Positions 1 to 6,154 of a DNA stretch of 6,189 bases are shown in pieces. A program made the position numbers and the translations under genes. The stretch covers positions 1 to 6,189 of the forward strand of contig DBVU01000049.1 in the NCBI GenBank assembly GCA_002308195.1, given 5' to 3'. Origin of the DNA: Bacteroidales bacterium UBA1256. GTDB taxonomy: Bacteria; Bacteroidota; Bacteroidia; Bacteroidales; Paludibacteraceae. Positions within the stretch are counted from its first letter, which is position 1. The number at the start of each line of letters is the position of its first letter. The notes beneath the pieces are model-generated. The model was not told the DNA's origin. It was given only the letters and a program-made list of their open reading frames with translations, and did not search any database.

Positions 1-23
1 TCGAGTCTCATCCTGCGCACAAC

Positions 24-58
24 AAAAAACAGACAGCTTTCGGCTGCCTGTTTTCTTT
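24..58 (-). terminator. Intrinsic terminator of the nfn transcription unit
   Basis: The arms at 26-37 and 43-54 form a 12-position stem around a 5-base loop (CGAAA in the minus-strand RNA). The one imperfect position is a G·U wobble in the minus-strand RNA. The minus-strand hairpin runs into six T residues (complement of 24-29). It lies about 70 bases past the nfn stop codon, with only featureless sequence between. The plus strand also has a T-rich stretch after the stem (51-60), so the hairpin could serve a convergent gene beyond the left edge too, though the A·C mismatch makes it weaker in that direction. Confidence 0.85.
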
Positions 59-124
59 TTCTATACGTTGTTTCGTTAGTTTTCTTTACGCTATTTCAGC
101 GGGATTGTACGAATCTGATGCGCG

Positions 125-2428
125 TTAAGCGTTTTGTAGATGCTCGTGCATGGCTTTTGCGGCTTTTCGACCATCGCTCATAGCGAGAATAACGGTAGCT
201 CCACCACGAACGATATCGCCACCCGCAAACAGAGTAGGAATAGCCGATTGCATCTGTTCGTTGACGACAATCGTTCCCTTTTTGCTGATTTCCAGACCGG
301 CCACCGACGATGGGATAAGCGGGTTTGGACTAACGCCCACTGCCACAATGACCAAATCAACCGGAATCGTAACCGTTTTGCCCTCAACAGGCACAGGACT
401 GCGACGCCCGCTTTCATCGGGTTCGCCCAGTTCCATCACTTGCAACACTGCCTCCTTGACACGGCCGTTCTCGTCCGCATGATATTCAATCGGATTGTGA
501 AGAGTCATAAATTCGATGCCTTCTTCCTTAGCATGACGAACTTCTTCAATACGCGCGGGCATCTCTTCCTCGCTACGACGATAGACGATAATGGCATGTT
601 CTGCGCCGAGACGTTTGGCCGTACGCACAGCATCCATGGCCGTGTTTCCGCCGCCAATCACAGCAATATTCTTGCCGTAGAGAAGTGGCGTGTCAGTCGC
701 TTGATTGCTAGCGTCCATCAGATTGACGCGAGTCAGATATTCGTTGCAGGAAAGAACGCCATTCAGGTTCTCGCCCGGAATATTCATAAATCGTGGCAAA
801 CCCGCTCCAGAGCCAACGAAAATGCCCTTGAAGCCCTGTTCGCGCAACTCGTCCACCGTGATGGTTTTGCCAATGATGGTATCCGTGTGGAATTGAACGC
901 CTAATGCACGCAGACCGTCAATCTCGATATCGACGATGCTGTTCGGCAAACGGAATTCAGGAATACCATATTTGAGCACACCACCAATCTCGTGCAAGGC
1001 TTCGAACACATGCACTTCGTAACCATATTTCGCCATATCGCCCGCAAAAGTCAACCCCGCAGGTCCGGAGCCGACCACGGCAATCTTGTCGCCCTTCGGT
1101 GCTTGTTTTGAGACCGTTTGGGCCTTATGGCTGTTGGCATAATCAGCCACAAAACGCTCGAGATAACCGATAGCCACTGCCGGATGTTTCATCTTTAGAT
1201 GAATACAGTTGGCTTCGCATTGTTTTTCTTGCGGGCATACACGTCCGCAAACGGCCGGCAGACTTGAGCTCTGCTTGATCACATCCGCCGCACCCAATAA
1301 GTCGCCTTGCTCTACACGTTTGATAAAATCCGGAATCTGGATATTAACCGGGCACCCTTGAACACAAGTCGGATTCTTACAGTTTAGACAGCGATGTGCC
1401 TCGGTCACGGCCTGTTCAAATGTCAGACCTTGGTTCACCTCTTCATGCAAACTTTTCACACGCACATTCGGTGCCAACTCGGGCATTTTAACTCGCGGAA
1501 TAGCCACGCGGTCTTTGGGCGTTCCCTCAAACGGTTCGGGCACGAAACAATTATCTTTATCTCTCGATATTGTCTCGTGATTGTCTCGTGATTGTCTCGA
1601 TAAAGTCTCGTGATTGAGATATGCCTCGAGTGCCGCGGTTTCTTCGTTTTTGTATGAACGCATGCGGCTGAGCATCTCATCCCAATCCACGCCATGTGCA
1701 TCGAACTCAGGTCCATCCACACAGACAAACTTCGTCTTGCCTCCGACCGTCACACGGCATGCGCCGCACATACCCGTTCCATCCACCATAATCGTGTTCA
1801 GACTGGCTTCGGTCGGGATATTGTATTTTTGAGTGGTCAGCGCCACAAATTTCATCATGATAGCGGGGCCAATGGTGATACATTTGTCCACTTTCTCGCG
1901 ATTGATAACTTGCTCCACGCCCACTGTCACAACGCCTTGTTGGCCAAGCGAGCCATCGTCAGTCATAATCAGCACTTCGTCCGACCATTTGGCCAATTCG
2001 TCACGCAGAATAATGAGATTCGCCGTACGAGCGGCCAGCACCGTGATAACGCGGTTTCCCGCCTTCTTCAGGGCCTCAGCGATAGGCAACATAGGCGCAG
2101 CGCCTACTCCACCGCACGCACAGACAACTGTGCCGTATTTCTCGATGCGCGTAGCACGTCCCAATGGGCCAACCACATCATGAATGGAATCGCCCGGATT
2201 CAGCGCCAACAGTTTGCGCGTAGAAACACCAATCTGCTGCACAACCAGTGTGATGGTTCCGCGCTCTGTGTCCGCGCCCGCGATGGTCAACGGCACACGT
2301 TCCGACTGCGCATCCACACGGATGATAACAAAATGTCCGGCACGGCGGCTACGCGCGATAAGCGGCGCCTCAACAACCAATTCGGCTACGTTCTCCGAGA
2401 AAAATCGTTTAGAGATAATCTTGTTCAT
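125..2428 (-). CDS. nfnAB: Fused NfnA-NfnB: NADH-dependent reduced ferredoxin:NADP+ oxidoreductase
   Basis: Single-chain form of the cytoplasmic flavin-based electron-bifurcating enzyme that couples NADPH oxidation to reduction of ferredoxin and NAD+, reversibly. Such fusions are usually annotated in Bacteroidota as DHOD electron-transfer subunit/glutamate synthase small subunit. Residues 1-265 are the NfnA part: FAD motif RVPLT (44-48), a glycine-rich NAD loop (105-112), and a [2Fe-2S] site with C221, C224 and C236, where D216 may be the unusual Asp ligand known in Nfn. Residues about 305-767 are NfnB/GltD-like: eight cysteines for two [4Fe-4S] clusters (C347, C350, C355, C359, C394, C398, C404, C408), FAD motif GSGPAG (453-458), NADPH site GGGNTAMD (592-599) with R617/R618, and a C-terminal FAD motif GGD (736-738). 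The linker carries an 11-bp tandem repeat. Its ATG lies 28 bases after the lipoprotein stop with no promoter motif between. A GltD working with a separate GltB is less likely because of the NfnA half. Function is by homology. Confidence 0.9.
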   Translation of the reverse strand: MNKIISKRFFSENVAELVVEAPLIARSRRAGHFVIIRVDAQSERVPLTIAGADTERGTITLVVQQIGVSTRKLLALNPGDSIHDVVGPLGRATRIEKYGTVVCACGGVGAAPMLPIAEALKKAGNRVITVLAARTANLIILRDELAKWSDEVLIMTDDGSLGQQGVVTVGVEQVINREKVDKCITIGPAIMMKFVALTTQKYNIPTEASLNTIMVDGTGMCGACRVTVGGKTKFVCVDGPEFDAHGVDWDEMLSRMRSYKNEETAALEAYLNHETLSRQSRDNHETISRDKDNCFVPEPFEGTPKDRVAIPRVKMPELAPNVRVKSLHEEVNQGLTFEQAVTEAHRCLNCKNPTCVQGCPVNIQIPDFIKRVEQGDLLGAADVIKQSSSLPAVCGRVCPQEKQCEANCIHLKMKHPAVAIGYLERFVADYANSHKAQTVSKQAPKGDKIAVVGSGPAGLTFAGDMAKYGYEVHVFEALHEIGGVLKYGIPEFRLPNSIVDIEIDGLRALGVQFHTDTIIGKTITVDELREQGFKGIFVGSGAGLPRFMNIPGENLNGVLSCNEYLTRVNLMDASNQATDTPLLYGKNIAVIGGGNTAMDAVRTAKRLGAEHAIIVYRRSEEEMPARIEEVRHAKEEGIEFMTLHNPIEYHADENGRVKEAVLQVMELGEPDESGRRSPVPVEGKTVTIPVDLVIVAVGVSPNPLIPSSVAGLEISKKGTIVVNEQMQSAIPTLFAGGDIVRGGATVILAMSDGRKAAKAMHEHLQNA
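1562..1616 (-). repeat. Five-copy 11-bp tandem repeat in the Nfn linker
   Basis: On the plus strand there are five consecutive 11-base units: TCTCGATATTG, TCTCGTGATTG (twice), TCTCGATAAAG and TCTCGTGATTG. Three are identical; the other two share TCTCG and differ by three or four bases. On the coding strand the array covers residues 271-289 of the Nfn fusion, giving a hydrophilic segment (NHETLSRQSRDNHETISR). The identical unit has no stop codon in any of the three coding frames, so three units add exactly 11 residues. One or two units added or lost would shift the frame. Confidence 0.93.
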
Positions 2429-2456
2429 TATTGCGTAAGAGTTATATTCTGTTTGT

Positions 2457-3635
2457 TTAACGGAAGAAGAAAGCGTCGGTCATGACGTAGTAGCAAGCCA
2501 CTTTGTCGTCGTTCGGCTTGGTGCAAGGCGAGATGTACTCTTCCAGGTCAAAATTAATCGTGATTTGCTCGCCTTCAGCAGGAATCTTGCCGATGACCCA
2601 GTGTTGTACATTGCACGGTTTGCCGGGTCCCCATCCGCCACGATTGTAATGGTAGGTTCCCGCCTGGGAATAATTGTGGGTACTACCATTGAGTTCCCAG
2701 ATATAGCCTTGCGGCTTCATCGGTTCTCCGTTCAAAGAAATCGTATAATGGTTCTTGTCAAACTCGGCACAACTATTGGCCCTGGTGTTTGAGCGATTAG
2801 GGAAACGCCCCTGACCGTTATAGGCATCCTGGCCGTGGCCGGTGATGCAAACACGCAGCAAGACAGTCGTGGCGCCGGCCGGCACATCTATCGTTCGGTT
2901 GCCCAGACGCGACTCATCCTCAATACTCCACCCCTCAACGCCGTACGACCAAGCACGGTAACCGTTGCCGCCCTCATTGGGCAAGGTTGAGTCGTAGATT
3001 TTCTGCCAACCCATAGGCTCGCCGTAAGGATTGCGTCCGCCGTAAAAAGAGAAGGTCAGTTGGGCCGTGTGAGCACGCTCGGAAGTAGCATCCCAGCCGC
3101 AGTAGAAAATGCGCAAATCCACCTCACCTTGTAGCAACGGGAGAAACTCGGTCACATCGATATAGAAAAATTTCTCCCAAGCATCTCCGAATGATCCGCC
3201 ATAAGGCGTGATGGCGCGAACCAGTTCCAGCCATTGGTCGTTCTCCTTGTCGTAGATTTTAATCATCGTCGTCATGTCCCATTCGGCCGGTCCTTGGTTC
3301 CAACCGCCCATACGATAGGTCAGCCAAACGCGGCCGTACTGCTCCGTACTATCGGGAAACGTGAGATGGATCAGCGAATCTTCTTCCAAATTCCACCCAA
3401 AGAAATGCAGGCGGATCGGGTCAGTTGATACCGTAGTCAGGGGCGTTGCGAATTCGGAAGGCCAGTCTTTCTGCCAATACCAACCAATACTATCAATCTG
3501 GGACAGACGAATATCCTTGTAGGACAAAGTCGGTTCCTCGGGATCGGGTACAATCGGTTCCTCGGGATTTCCTTTGCAAGCGCTCAAGCTCAGGAAAAGA
3601 ACCGCACAAATCAGAGGGAAGAAAAATTTCTTCAT
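2457..3635 (-). CDS. PNGase F-like lipoprotein (peptide-N-glycosidase family)
   Basis: Predicted envelope lipoprotein related to Elizabethkingia PNGase F, which cleaves the bond between asparagine and N-linked glycans. The signal peptide has lipobox LSAC with acylated C20, then an acidic proline-rich tether (21-36) suggesting export to the cell surface. Residues 70-197 match the N-terminal jelly-roll domain: AEWD (117-120) followed by a strand pattern ending VRAITPYG (139-146) and IDVTEF (159-164), close to PNGase F. Residues 205-392 match the second domain: CAEF (289-292) and NRGGWGPG (331-338). By my alignment, catalytic D60, E206 and R248 correspond to D120, E291 and R332, but E118 corresponds to C179. 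The start sits 16 bases past tRNA-Ser and precedes nfn by 28 bases. No SusC/SusD or glycosidase genes are visible beside it. The family is fairly sure; activity and substrate are not established. Confidence 0.85.
   Translation of the reverse strand: MKKFFFPLICAVLFLSLSACKGNPEEPIVPDPEEPTLSYKDIRLSQIDSIGWYWQKDWPSEFATPLTTVSTDPIRLHFFGWNLEEDSLIHLTFPDSTEQYGRVWLTYRMGGWNQGPAEWDMTTMIKIYDKENDQWLELVRAITPYGGSFGDAWEKFFYIDVTEFLPLLQGEVDLRIFYCGWDATSERAHTAQLTFSFYGGRNPYGEPMGWQKIYDSTLPNEGGNGYRAWSYGVEGWSIEDESRLGNRTIDVPAGATTVLLRVCITGHGQDAYNGQGRFPNRSNTRANSCAEFDKNHYTISLNGEPMKPQGYIWELNGSTHNYSQAGTYHYNRGGWGPGKPCNVQHWVIGKIPAEGEQITINFDLEEYISPCTKPNDDKVACYYVMTDAFFFR
3530..3568 (-). repeat. 15-bp direct repeat in the lipoprotein tether
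   Basis: The sequence TCGGTTCCTCGGGAT occurs at 3530-3544 and 3554-3568, 24 bases (eight codons) apart. It encodes the duplicated PEEP segment just after the lipidated cysteine. It looks like a small in-frame duplication that lengthens the flexible acidic tether. Confidence 0.85.
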
Positions 3636-3651
3636 GAGAAAAGGGAATTTG

Positions 3652-3736
3652 CGGAAAGAGAGGGATTCGAACCCCCGGTACGTTTCCGTACGTCGGTTTT
3701 CAAGACCGATGCATTAGACCACTCTGCCATCTTTCC
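3652..3736 (-). tRNA. tRNA-Ser (anticodon UGA)
   Basis: An 85-base tRNA reading UCN serine codons. The acceptor stem GGAAAGA/TCTTTCC (3730-3736 with 3653-3659) is perfect, with discriminator G at 3652. The anticodon arm pairs TCGGT with ACCGA around loop CTTGAAA, placing TGA at 3700-3702. The long variable arm typical of class II tRNAs has stem GTACG/CGTAC and a GAAA loop (3678-3691). The T loop reads TTCGAAT. The CCA end is not encoded: the bases after the discriminator are CAA, so it must be added after transcription. A Bacteroidota promoter lies about 40 bases upstream. No terminator follows before the lipoprotein gene 16 bases downstream. Confidence 0.97.
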
Positions 3737-3738
3737 TC

Positions 3739-3763
3739 GCGTTCGGCACACTCGGCCGAACGC
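3739..3763 (-). other. Hairpin in the 5' leader of tRNA-Ser
   Basis: A perfect 9-bp inverted repeat, GCGTTCGGC at 3739-3747 and GCCGAACGC at 3755-3763, encloses a 7-base loop. It ends two bases before the mature 5' end of the tRNA. With transcription starting near 3769, the hairpin would fill most of the leader removed by RNase P. No T-run follows on either strand, so it does not look like a terminator. Confidence 0.7.
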
Positions 3764-3775
3764 CAAAAGCGGGTG

Positions 3776-3807
3776 CAAAAGTACTGCTTTTTTTTGACAT
3801 ATGCAAA
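3776..3807 (-). promoter_or_regulatory. Bacteroidota-type promoter for tRNA-Ser (and probably the lipoprotein-nfn unit)
   Basis: On the minus strand, TTTG (3804-3807) is followed after 20 bases by TACTTTTG (3776-3783). This matches the -33 TTTG / -7 TAnnTTTG pattern of the primary Bacteroidota sigma factor. The spacer contains an A8 tract. The expected start is near 3769, giving a leader of about 33 bases before the tRNA. The block matches the promoter at 6016-6047 almost base for base. Confidence 0.85.
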
Positions 3808-3822
3808 TTTAGCAGTACTTTT
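3777..3822 (-). terminator. Inverted repeat after the 204-residue gene: possible terminator overlapping a promoter
   Basis: Perfect 12-bp arms, AAAAGTACTGCT at 3777-3788 and AGCAGTACTTTT at 3811-3822, enclose a 22-base loop. On the minus strand the hairpin begins 8 bases past the stop at 3831 and ends in TTTT, so it could act as a weak terminator for the ATPase/secreted-protein unit. On the plus strand it ends in six T residues. The left arm overlaps the -7 box of the tRNA promoter, and the loop contains the -33 box. A regulatory palindrome is the alternative reading. Confidence 0.5.
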
Positions 3823-3830
3823 TTACCATT

Positions 3831-4445
3831 TTAGTACGCATCGTCAATCTCGTCAACCAACTCGTTGAGCACGAGAATCGTACGATAGCGGTCGGAGAAG
3901 TGACCCGGACCCTGTACGTGGTTGATATTCAGACGAAGAACTTCGTTGCCGCTAGCTTTCTCTTTCAACACAGCATAGCCCTTGATGATAGCGCCACCGG
4001 CATTGCCCCAACCGAACATACTGCCTGCTACGTTTCCGAAATCGAGACCTTCGATTACAAACACGAGCTCAAAATTAGCCTCTGCATCGTTGCGAGTCAA
4101 TTGCAGACCTTTCTTGAACTCTTTGTTCCATGATTTCTTGAACAGGTCCTCAGCCTCAGCCTTGATATTTGGCCAATCTCTAACAAAGTTAGCATCCTCA
4201 GGTTTGCCATCGTTGATTTTGTTTTGGTCCTGACGAGCCAGATACTCATCAATAGGCATTGGAGTGCGAACAAACACGCCATCATCTATTTCGCCCACCA
4301 TTGTTTTGTCCCAATCAAATTGGAAGGAAGCAACGGCATTTTTTGCTTTCTTGATGTTGAACTTACCCTCCAGAGTTACAGGGCTGATAGCAAACATCGT
4401 ACATGTGGTTAGCGCCAACAGTACGGTTAATAGAGTCTTTTTCAT
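3831..4445 (-). CDS. Secreted protein of unknown function, 204 residues
   Basis: I do not recognise the family. Residues 1-19 form a signal peptide (KK, then a hydrophobic core, then MFA before I20). The cysteine at 15 is preceded by Thr, so it is a poor lipobox, and a soluble periplasmic or secreted protein is likely. The mature part has a charged, Lys/Asp/Glu-rich region (about 45-120) containing DWPNIKAEAEDLFKKSW. After it come predicted strands FELVFVIEGLDFG (125-137), a Gly-rich turn (140-151), a second strand pair with a KASGNEVLRL turn (163-172), and a C-terminal helix NELVDEI (194-200). This strand/Gly-turn/strand layout resembles several small Bacteroidota envelope proteins, but I cannot name a domain. 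The start is 36 bases past the ATPase stop, with no promoter motif between, so the two are probably co-transcribed. Confidence 0.8.
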   Translation of the reverse strand: MKKTLLTVLLALTTCTMFAISPVTLEGKFNIKKAKNAVASFQFDWDKTMVGEIDDGVFVRTPMPIDEYLARQDQNKINDGKPEDANFVRDWPNIKAEAEDLFKKSWNKEFKKGLQLTRNDAEANFELVFVIEGLDFGNVAGSMFGWGNAGGAIIKGYAVLKEKASGNEVLRLNINHVQGPGHFSDRYRTILVLNELVDEIDDAY

Positions 4446-4481
4446 ACTTGTTGAATTTTAGTAGGTTGATACTATTTCTTG

Positions 4482-5993
4482 TTATAACATGTTTTTCAGA
4501 ACTCCGAACAGTCCGCGAACCAACGAACGGCCCACTTCGCGACCAATGGTATTGGTCATGGTGTTGATAGGCGATGTGCGCGAACTATAGCGGCGCGGCT
4601 GCGAATAAGTGGTGTATCGCGGTTGTACGGGTCGCTGATAGGTCGGTTGTACGCGGCGCGAAGCTGCCTGTTTGGCCTCCGCCTCACGCAGAGCGGCTTG
4701 TTCCTCCTGATGAGTAATCTGTTGCAGGTCTTCGTAAGCCGACTGGCGGTCGATCTGACGATCGTATTTGCCGTACAGACTACTGCTAGCGATGATACTT
4801 CTGCGCGCTGCGTCGTCGATAGCCGACATACTGCTTTGCGGGCAGATTATCTTCGCACGCTCCACCATCTGCGGTTTGCCTTCATCGTCCAGCATACTAA
4901 CTAGCGCCTCGCCAACGCCCAAGTCGGTTATCGCCTCTTCTGTGCGGAAAGCGGGATTCGGGCGGAACGACTGAGCAGCAGCGCGAACGGCTTTCTGCTC
5001 AGCCGGTGTATAAGCGCGAAGCGCATGCTGCACGCGGTTGCTCAACTGAGCGAGAACGGTATCCGGCAGGTCGGATGGCGATTGAGTGATGAAATATACA
5101 CCCACACCTTTCGAGCGAATCAGCTTAACCACTTGTTCCACTTTCTGAACTAGCACCTTTGGTGCATCGTTGAAGAGCAAGTGCGCTTCGTCGAAGAAGA
5201 ACACCATCTTCGGGCGGTCCATATCACCGGCTTCAGGCAGTTGTTCGAACAGTTCCGATAGCAGCCAGAGGATGAATGTCGAGTACAACAACGGATGTTG
5301 GAACAGTTTGACGCAATTCAGAATATTGACGAAACCGCGACCGTCTTTGTCGCGTTGCATCCAATCGTAGATGTCCAGATTCGGCTCGCCGAAGAAGAGG
5401 TCTCCGCCCTGATCTTCCAAGGCCAGCAACGCACGCTGAATAGCGCCGAGCGACTGAGAAGTCATCGTGCCATAGTCGGCCAAGAAATCGCGCGTGTGCT
5501 GCGAACAATATTGCAACATCGATTTCAGGTCCTTCATGTCAATCAGCAGCAAACCCTTGTCATCCGCGATGCGGAAAACGATGTTCAGCACACCTTCTTG
5601 CACTTCGGTCAAGCCCAACAGACGTGACAAAAGCATCGGTCCCATCTCGCTTATCGTTGTGCGAACCGGGTGACCGGCTTCGCCGTACACATCCCAGAAA
5701 CGAACGGGGAAGGCATTAAACTCAAAATCGTTCTCCAGGCCCATTTTCGTTAGGCGTTTCTGCAGACCCTCGTTCATCGAGCCCGCATGACACATGCCCG
5801 AGATATCACCTTTGACATCGGCCAGAAAAACAGGCACACCCAGATCAGAAAATCCTTCTGCCAGAACCTCCAGAGTGATTGTTTTTCCTGTTCCTGTCGC
5901 ACCGGCTATCAAGCCGTGACGATTGGCCATACGTGGTTGCAGCCAGACATAGTCTTCGCCTTTACCGATCAGAATCTTGTTGTCTCTAATCAT
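4482..5993 (-). CDS. YjgR-family (DUF853) HerA/FtsK-like ATPase
   Basis: Cytoplasmic P-loop ATPase of the HerA-FtsK superfamily, resembling E. coli YjgR in length (503 versus about 500 residues) and motif order. An N-terminal segment with ILIGKG (7-12) and [14 protein letters not shown] contains Walker A at 31-38. [11 protein letters not shown] (56-66) follows. Walker B is [12 protein letters not shown] (263-274) with D268/E269. [21 protein letters not shown] (297-317) is the sensor region, followed by [15 protein letters not shown] (319-333), which carries arginines that could act across subunits. Residues 411-447 are charged and probably helical or coiled-coil. Residues 448-480 are rich in Pro, Tyr, Arg and Ser and look disordered. 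The last 20 residues ([17 protein letters not shown]) form a hydrophobic/basic end. The biological role of the family is poorly known; DNA translocation is inferred from HerA. The start is supported by the promoter 23 bases upstream. Confidence 0.92.
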   Translation of the reverse strand: MIRDNKILIGKGEDYVWLQPRMANRHGLIAGATGTGKTITLEVLAEGFSDLGVPVFLADVKGDISGMCHAGSMNEGLQKRLTKMGLENDFEFNAFPVRFWDVYGEAGHPVRTTISEMGPMLLSRLLGLTEVQEGVLNIVFRIADDKGLLLIDMKDLKSMLQYCSQHTRDFLADYGTMTSQSLGAIQRALLALEDQGGDLFFGEPNLDIYDWMQRDKDGRGFVNILNCVKLFQHPLLYSTFILWLLSELFEQLPEAGDMDRPKMVFFFDEAHLLFNDAPKVLVQKVEQVVKLIRSKGVGVYFITQSPSDLPDTVLAQLSNRVQHALRAYTPAEQKAVRAAAQSFRPNPAFRTEEAITDLGVGEALVSMLDDEGKPQMVERAKIICPQSSMSAIDDAARRSIIASSSLYGKYDRQIDRQSAYEDLQQITHQEEQAALREAEAKQAASRRVQPTYQRPVQPRYTTYSQPRRYSSRTSPINTMTNTIGREVGRSLVRGLFGVLKNML

Positions 5994-6004
5994 AACTTGT
6001 TTAA

Positions 6005-6023
6005 TAAATTTGCGGCAAATTTA
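6005..6023. promoter_or_regulatory. Palindrome over the -7 box and start region of the ATPase promoter
   Basis: TAAATTTGC (6005-6013) and GCAAATTTA (6015-6023) are perfect 9-base arms around one central base. The right arm contains the whole -7 box and the left arm covers the expected transcription start. This placement suits a repressor operator, but the right half is constrained by the promoter itself. It could also be a chance repeat of an A/T-rich box. Confidence 0.45.
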
Positions 6024-6047
6024 CAGCTTTTTTTTCATATATGCAAA
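6016..6047 (-). promoter_or_regulatory. Bacteroidota-type promoter of the ATPase gene
   Basis: On the minus strand, TTTG (6044-6047) and TAAATTTG (6016-6023) are 20 bases apart, matching the -33/-7 consensus of Bacteroidota. The spacer has an A8 tract. Transcription should begin near 6009, leaving a leader of about 16 A/T-rich bases before the ATG at 5993 and no Shine-Dalgarno site, as usual in this phylum. Confidence 0.88.
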
Positions 6048-6100
6048 TTTCGCACCATTTTTTCTTCGTCTCTCACGTTTCATTCCTATTCCAACAACAC

Positions 6101-6125
6101 GTATTATATACATAGTATATAATAC
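6101..6125. repeat. 25-bp A/T-rich palindrome upstream of the ATPase promoter
   Basis: GTATTATATAC (6101-6111) and GTATATAATAC (6115-6125) are perfect 11-base arms around the centre ATA. It lies about 55 bases upstream of the -33 box. There is no T-run and the stem is A/T-rich, so it is a poor terminator. A protein-binding site or cruciform-prone element is possible. Confidence 0.6.
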
Positions 6126-6154
6126 TAACATTCTACGTAATCACACAACGAATT

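Noticed and set aside
55..124. Small gene or RNA between the terminator and nfn
   Set aside because: The 70 bases show no open frame with a plausible start and no strong pairing apart from the terminator beside them.
140..904. 254-codon plus-strand open frame
   Set aside because: It lies wholly antisense to the strongly conserved NfnB half. The product is rich in His, Arg, Asn and Thr, with no recognisable motif, signal peptide or promoter.
1562..1616. CRISPR array
   Set aside because: The units are 11 bases, directly adjacent and without spacers, inside a coding region. This is a simple tandem repeat.
1456..1728. 90-codon minus-strand frame through the tandem repeat
   Set aside because: It exists because the repeat unit is open in every frame. 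Outside the repeat it is an off-frame reading of nfn. It matters only as the outcome of a possible frameshift.
2429..2456. Separate promoter for nfn
   Set aside because: The 28-base gap and the end of the lipoprotein gene contain no TTTG/TAnnTTTG pair; short A/T stretches alone are not enough.
1694..2485. 263-codon plus-strand open frame
   Set aside because: It is antisense to the NfnA half, where FAD and [2Fe-2S] motifs are clear on the other strand. Its composition is typical of a shadow frame and no promoter precedes it.
3652..3822. Integration site (att) at the tRNA-Ser gene
   Set aside because: tRNA-Ser genes are common integration targets, but no integrase, no partial copy of the tRNA 3' end and no mobile genes are present in the window.
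5233..5627. Open frames on both strands inside the ATPase gene
   Set aside because: They overlap the Walker B and neighbouring conserved regions out of frame and carry no motif of their own.
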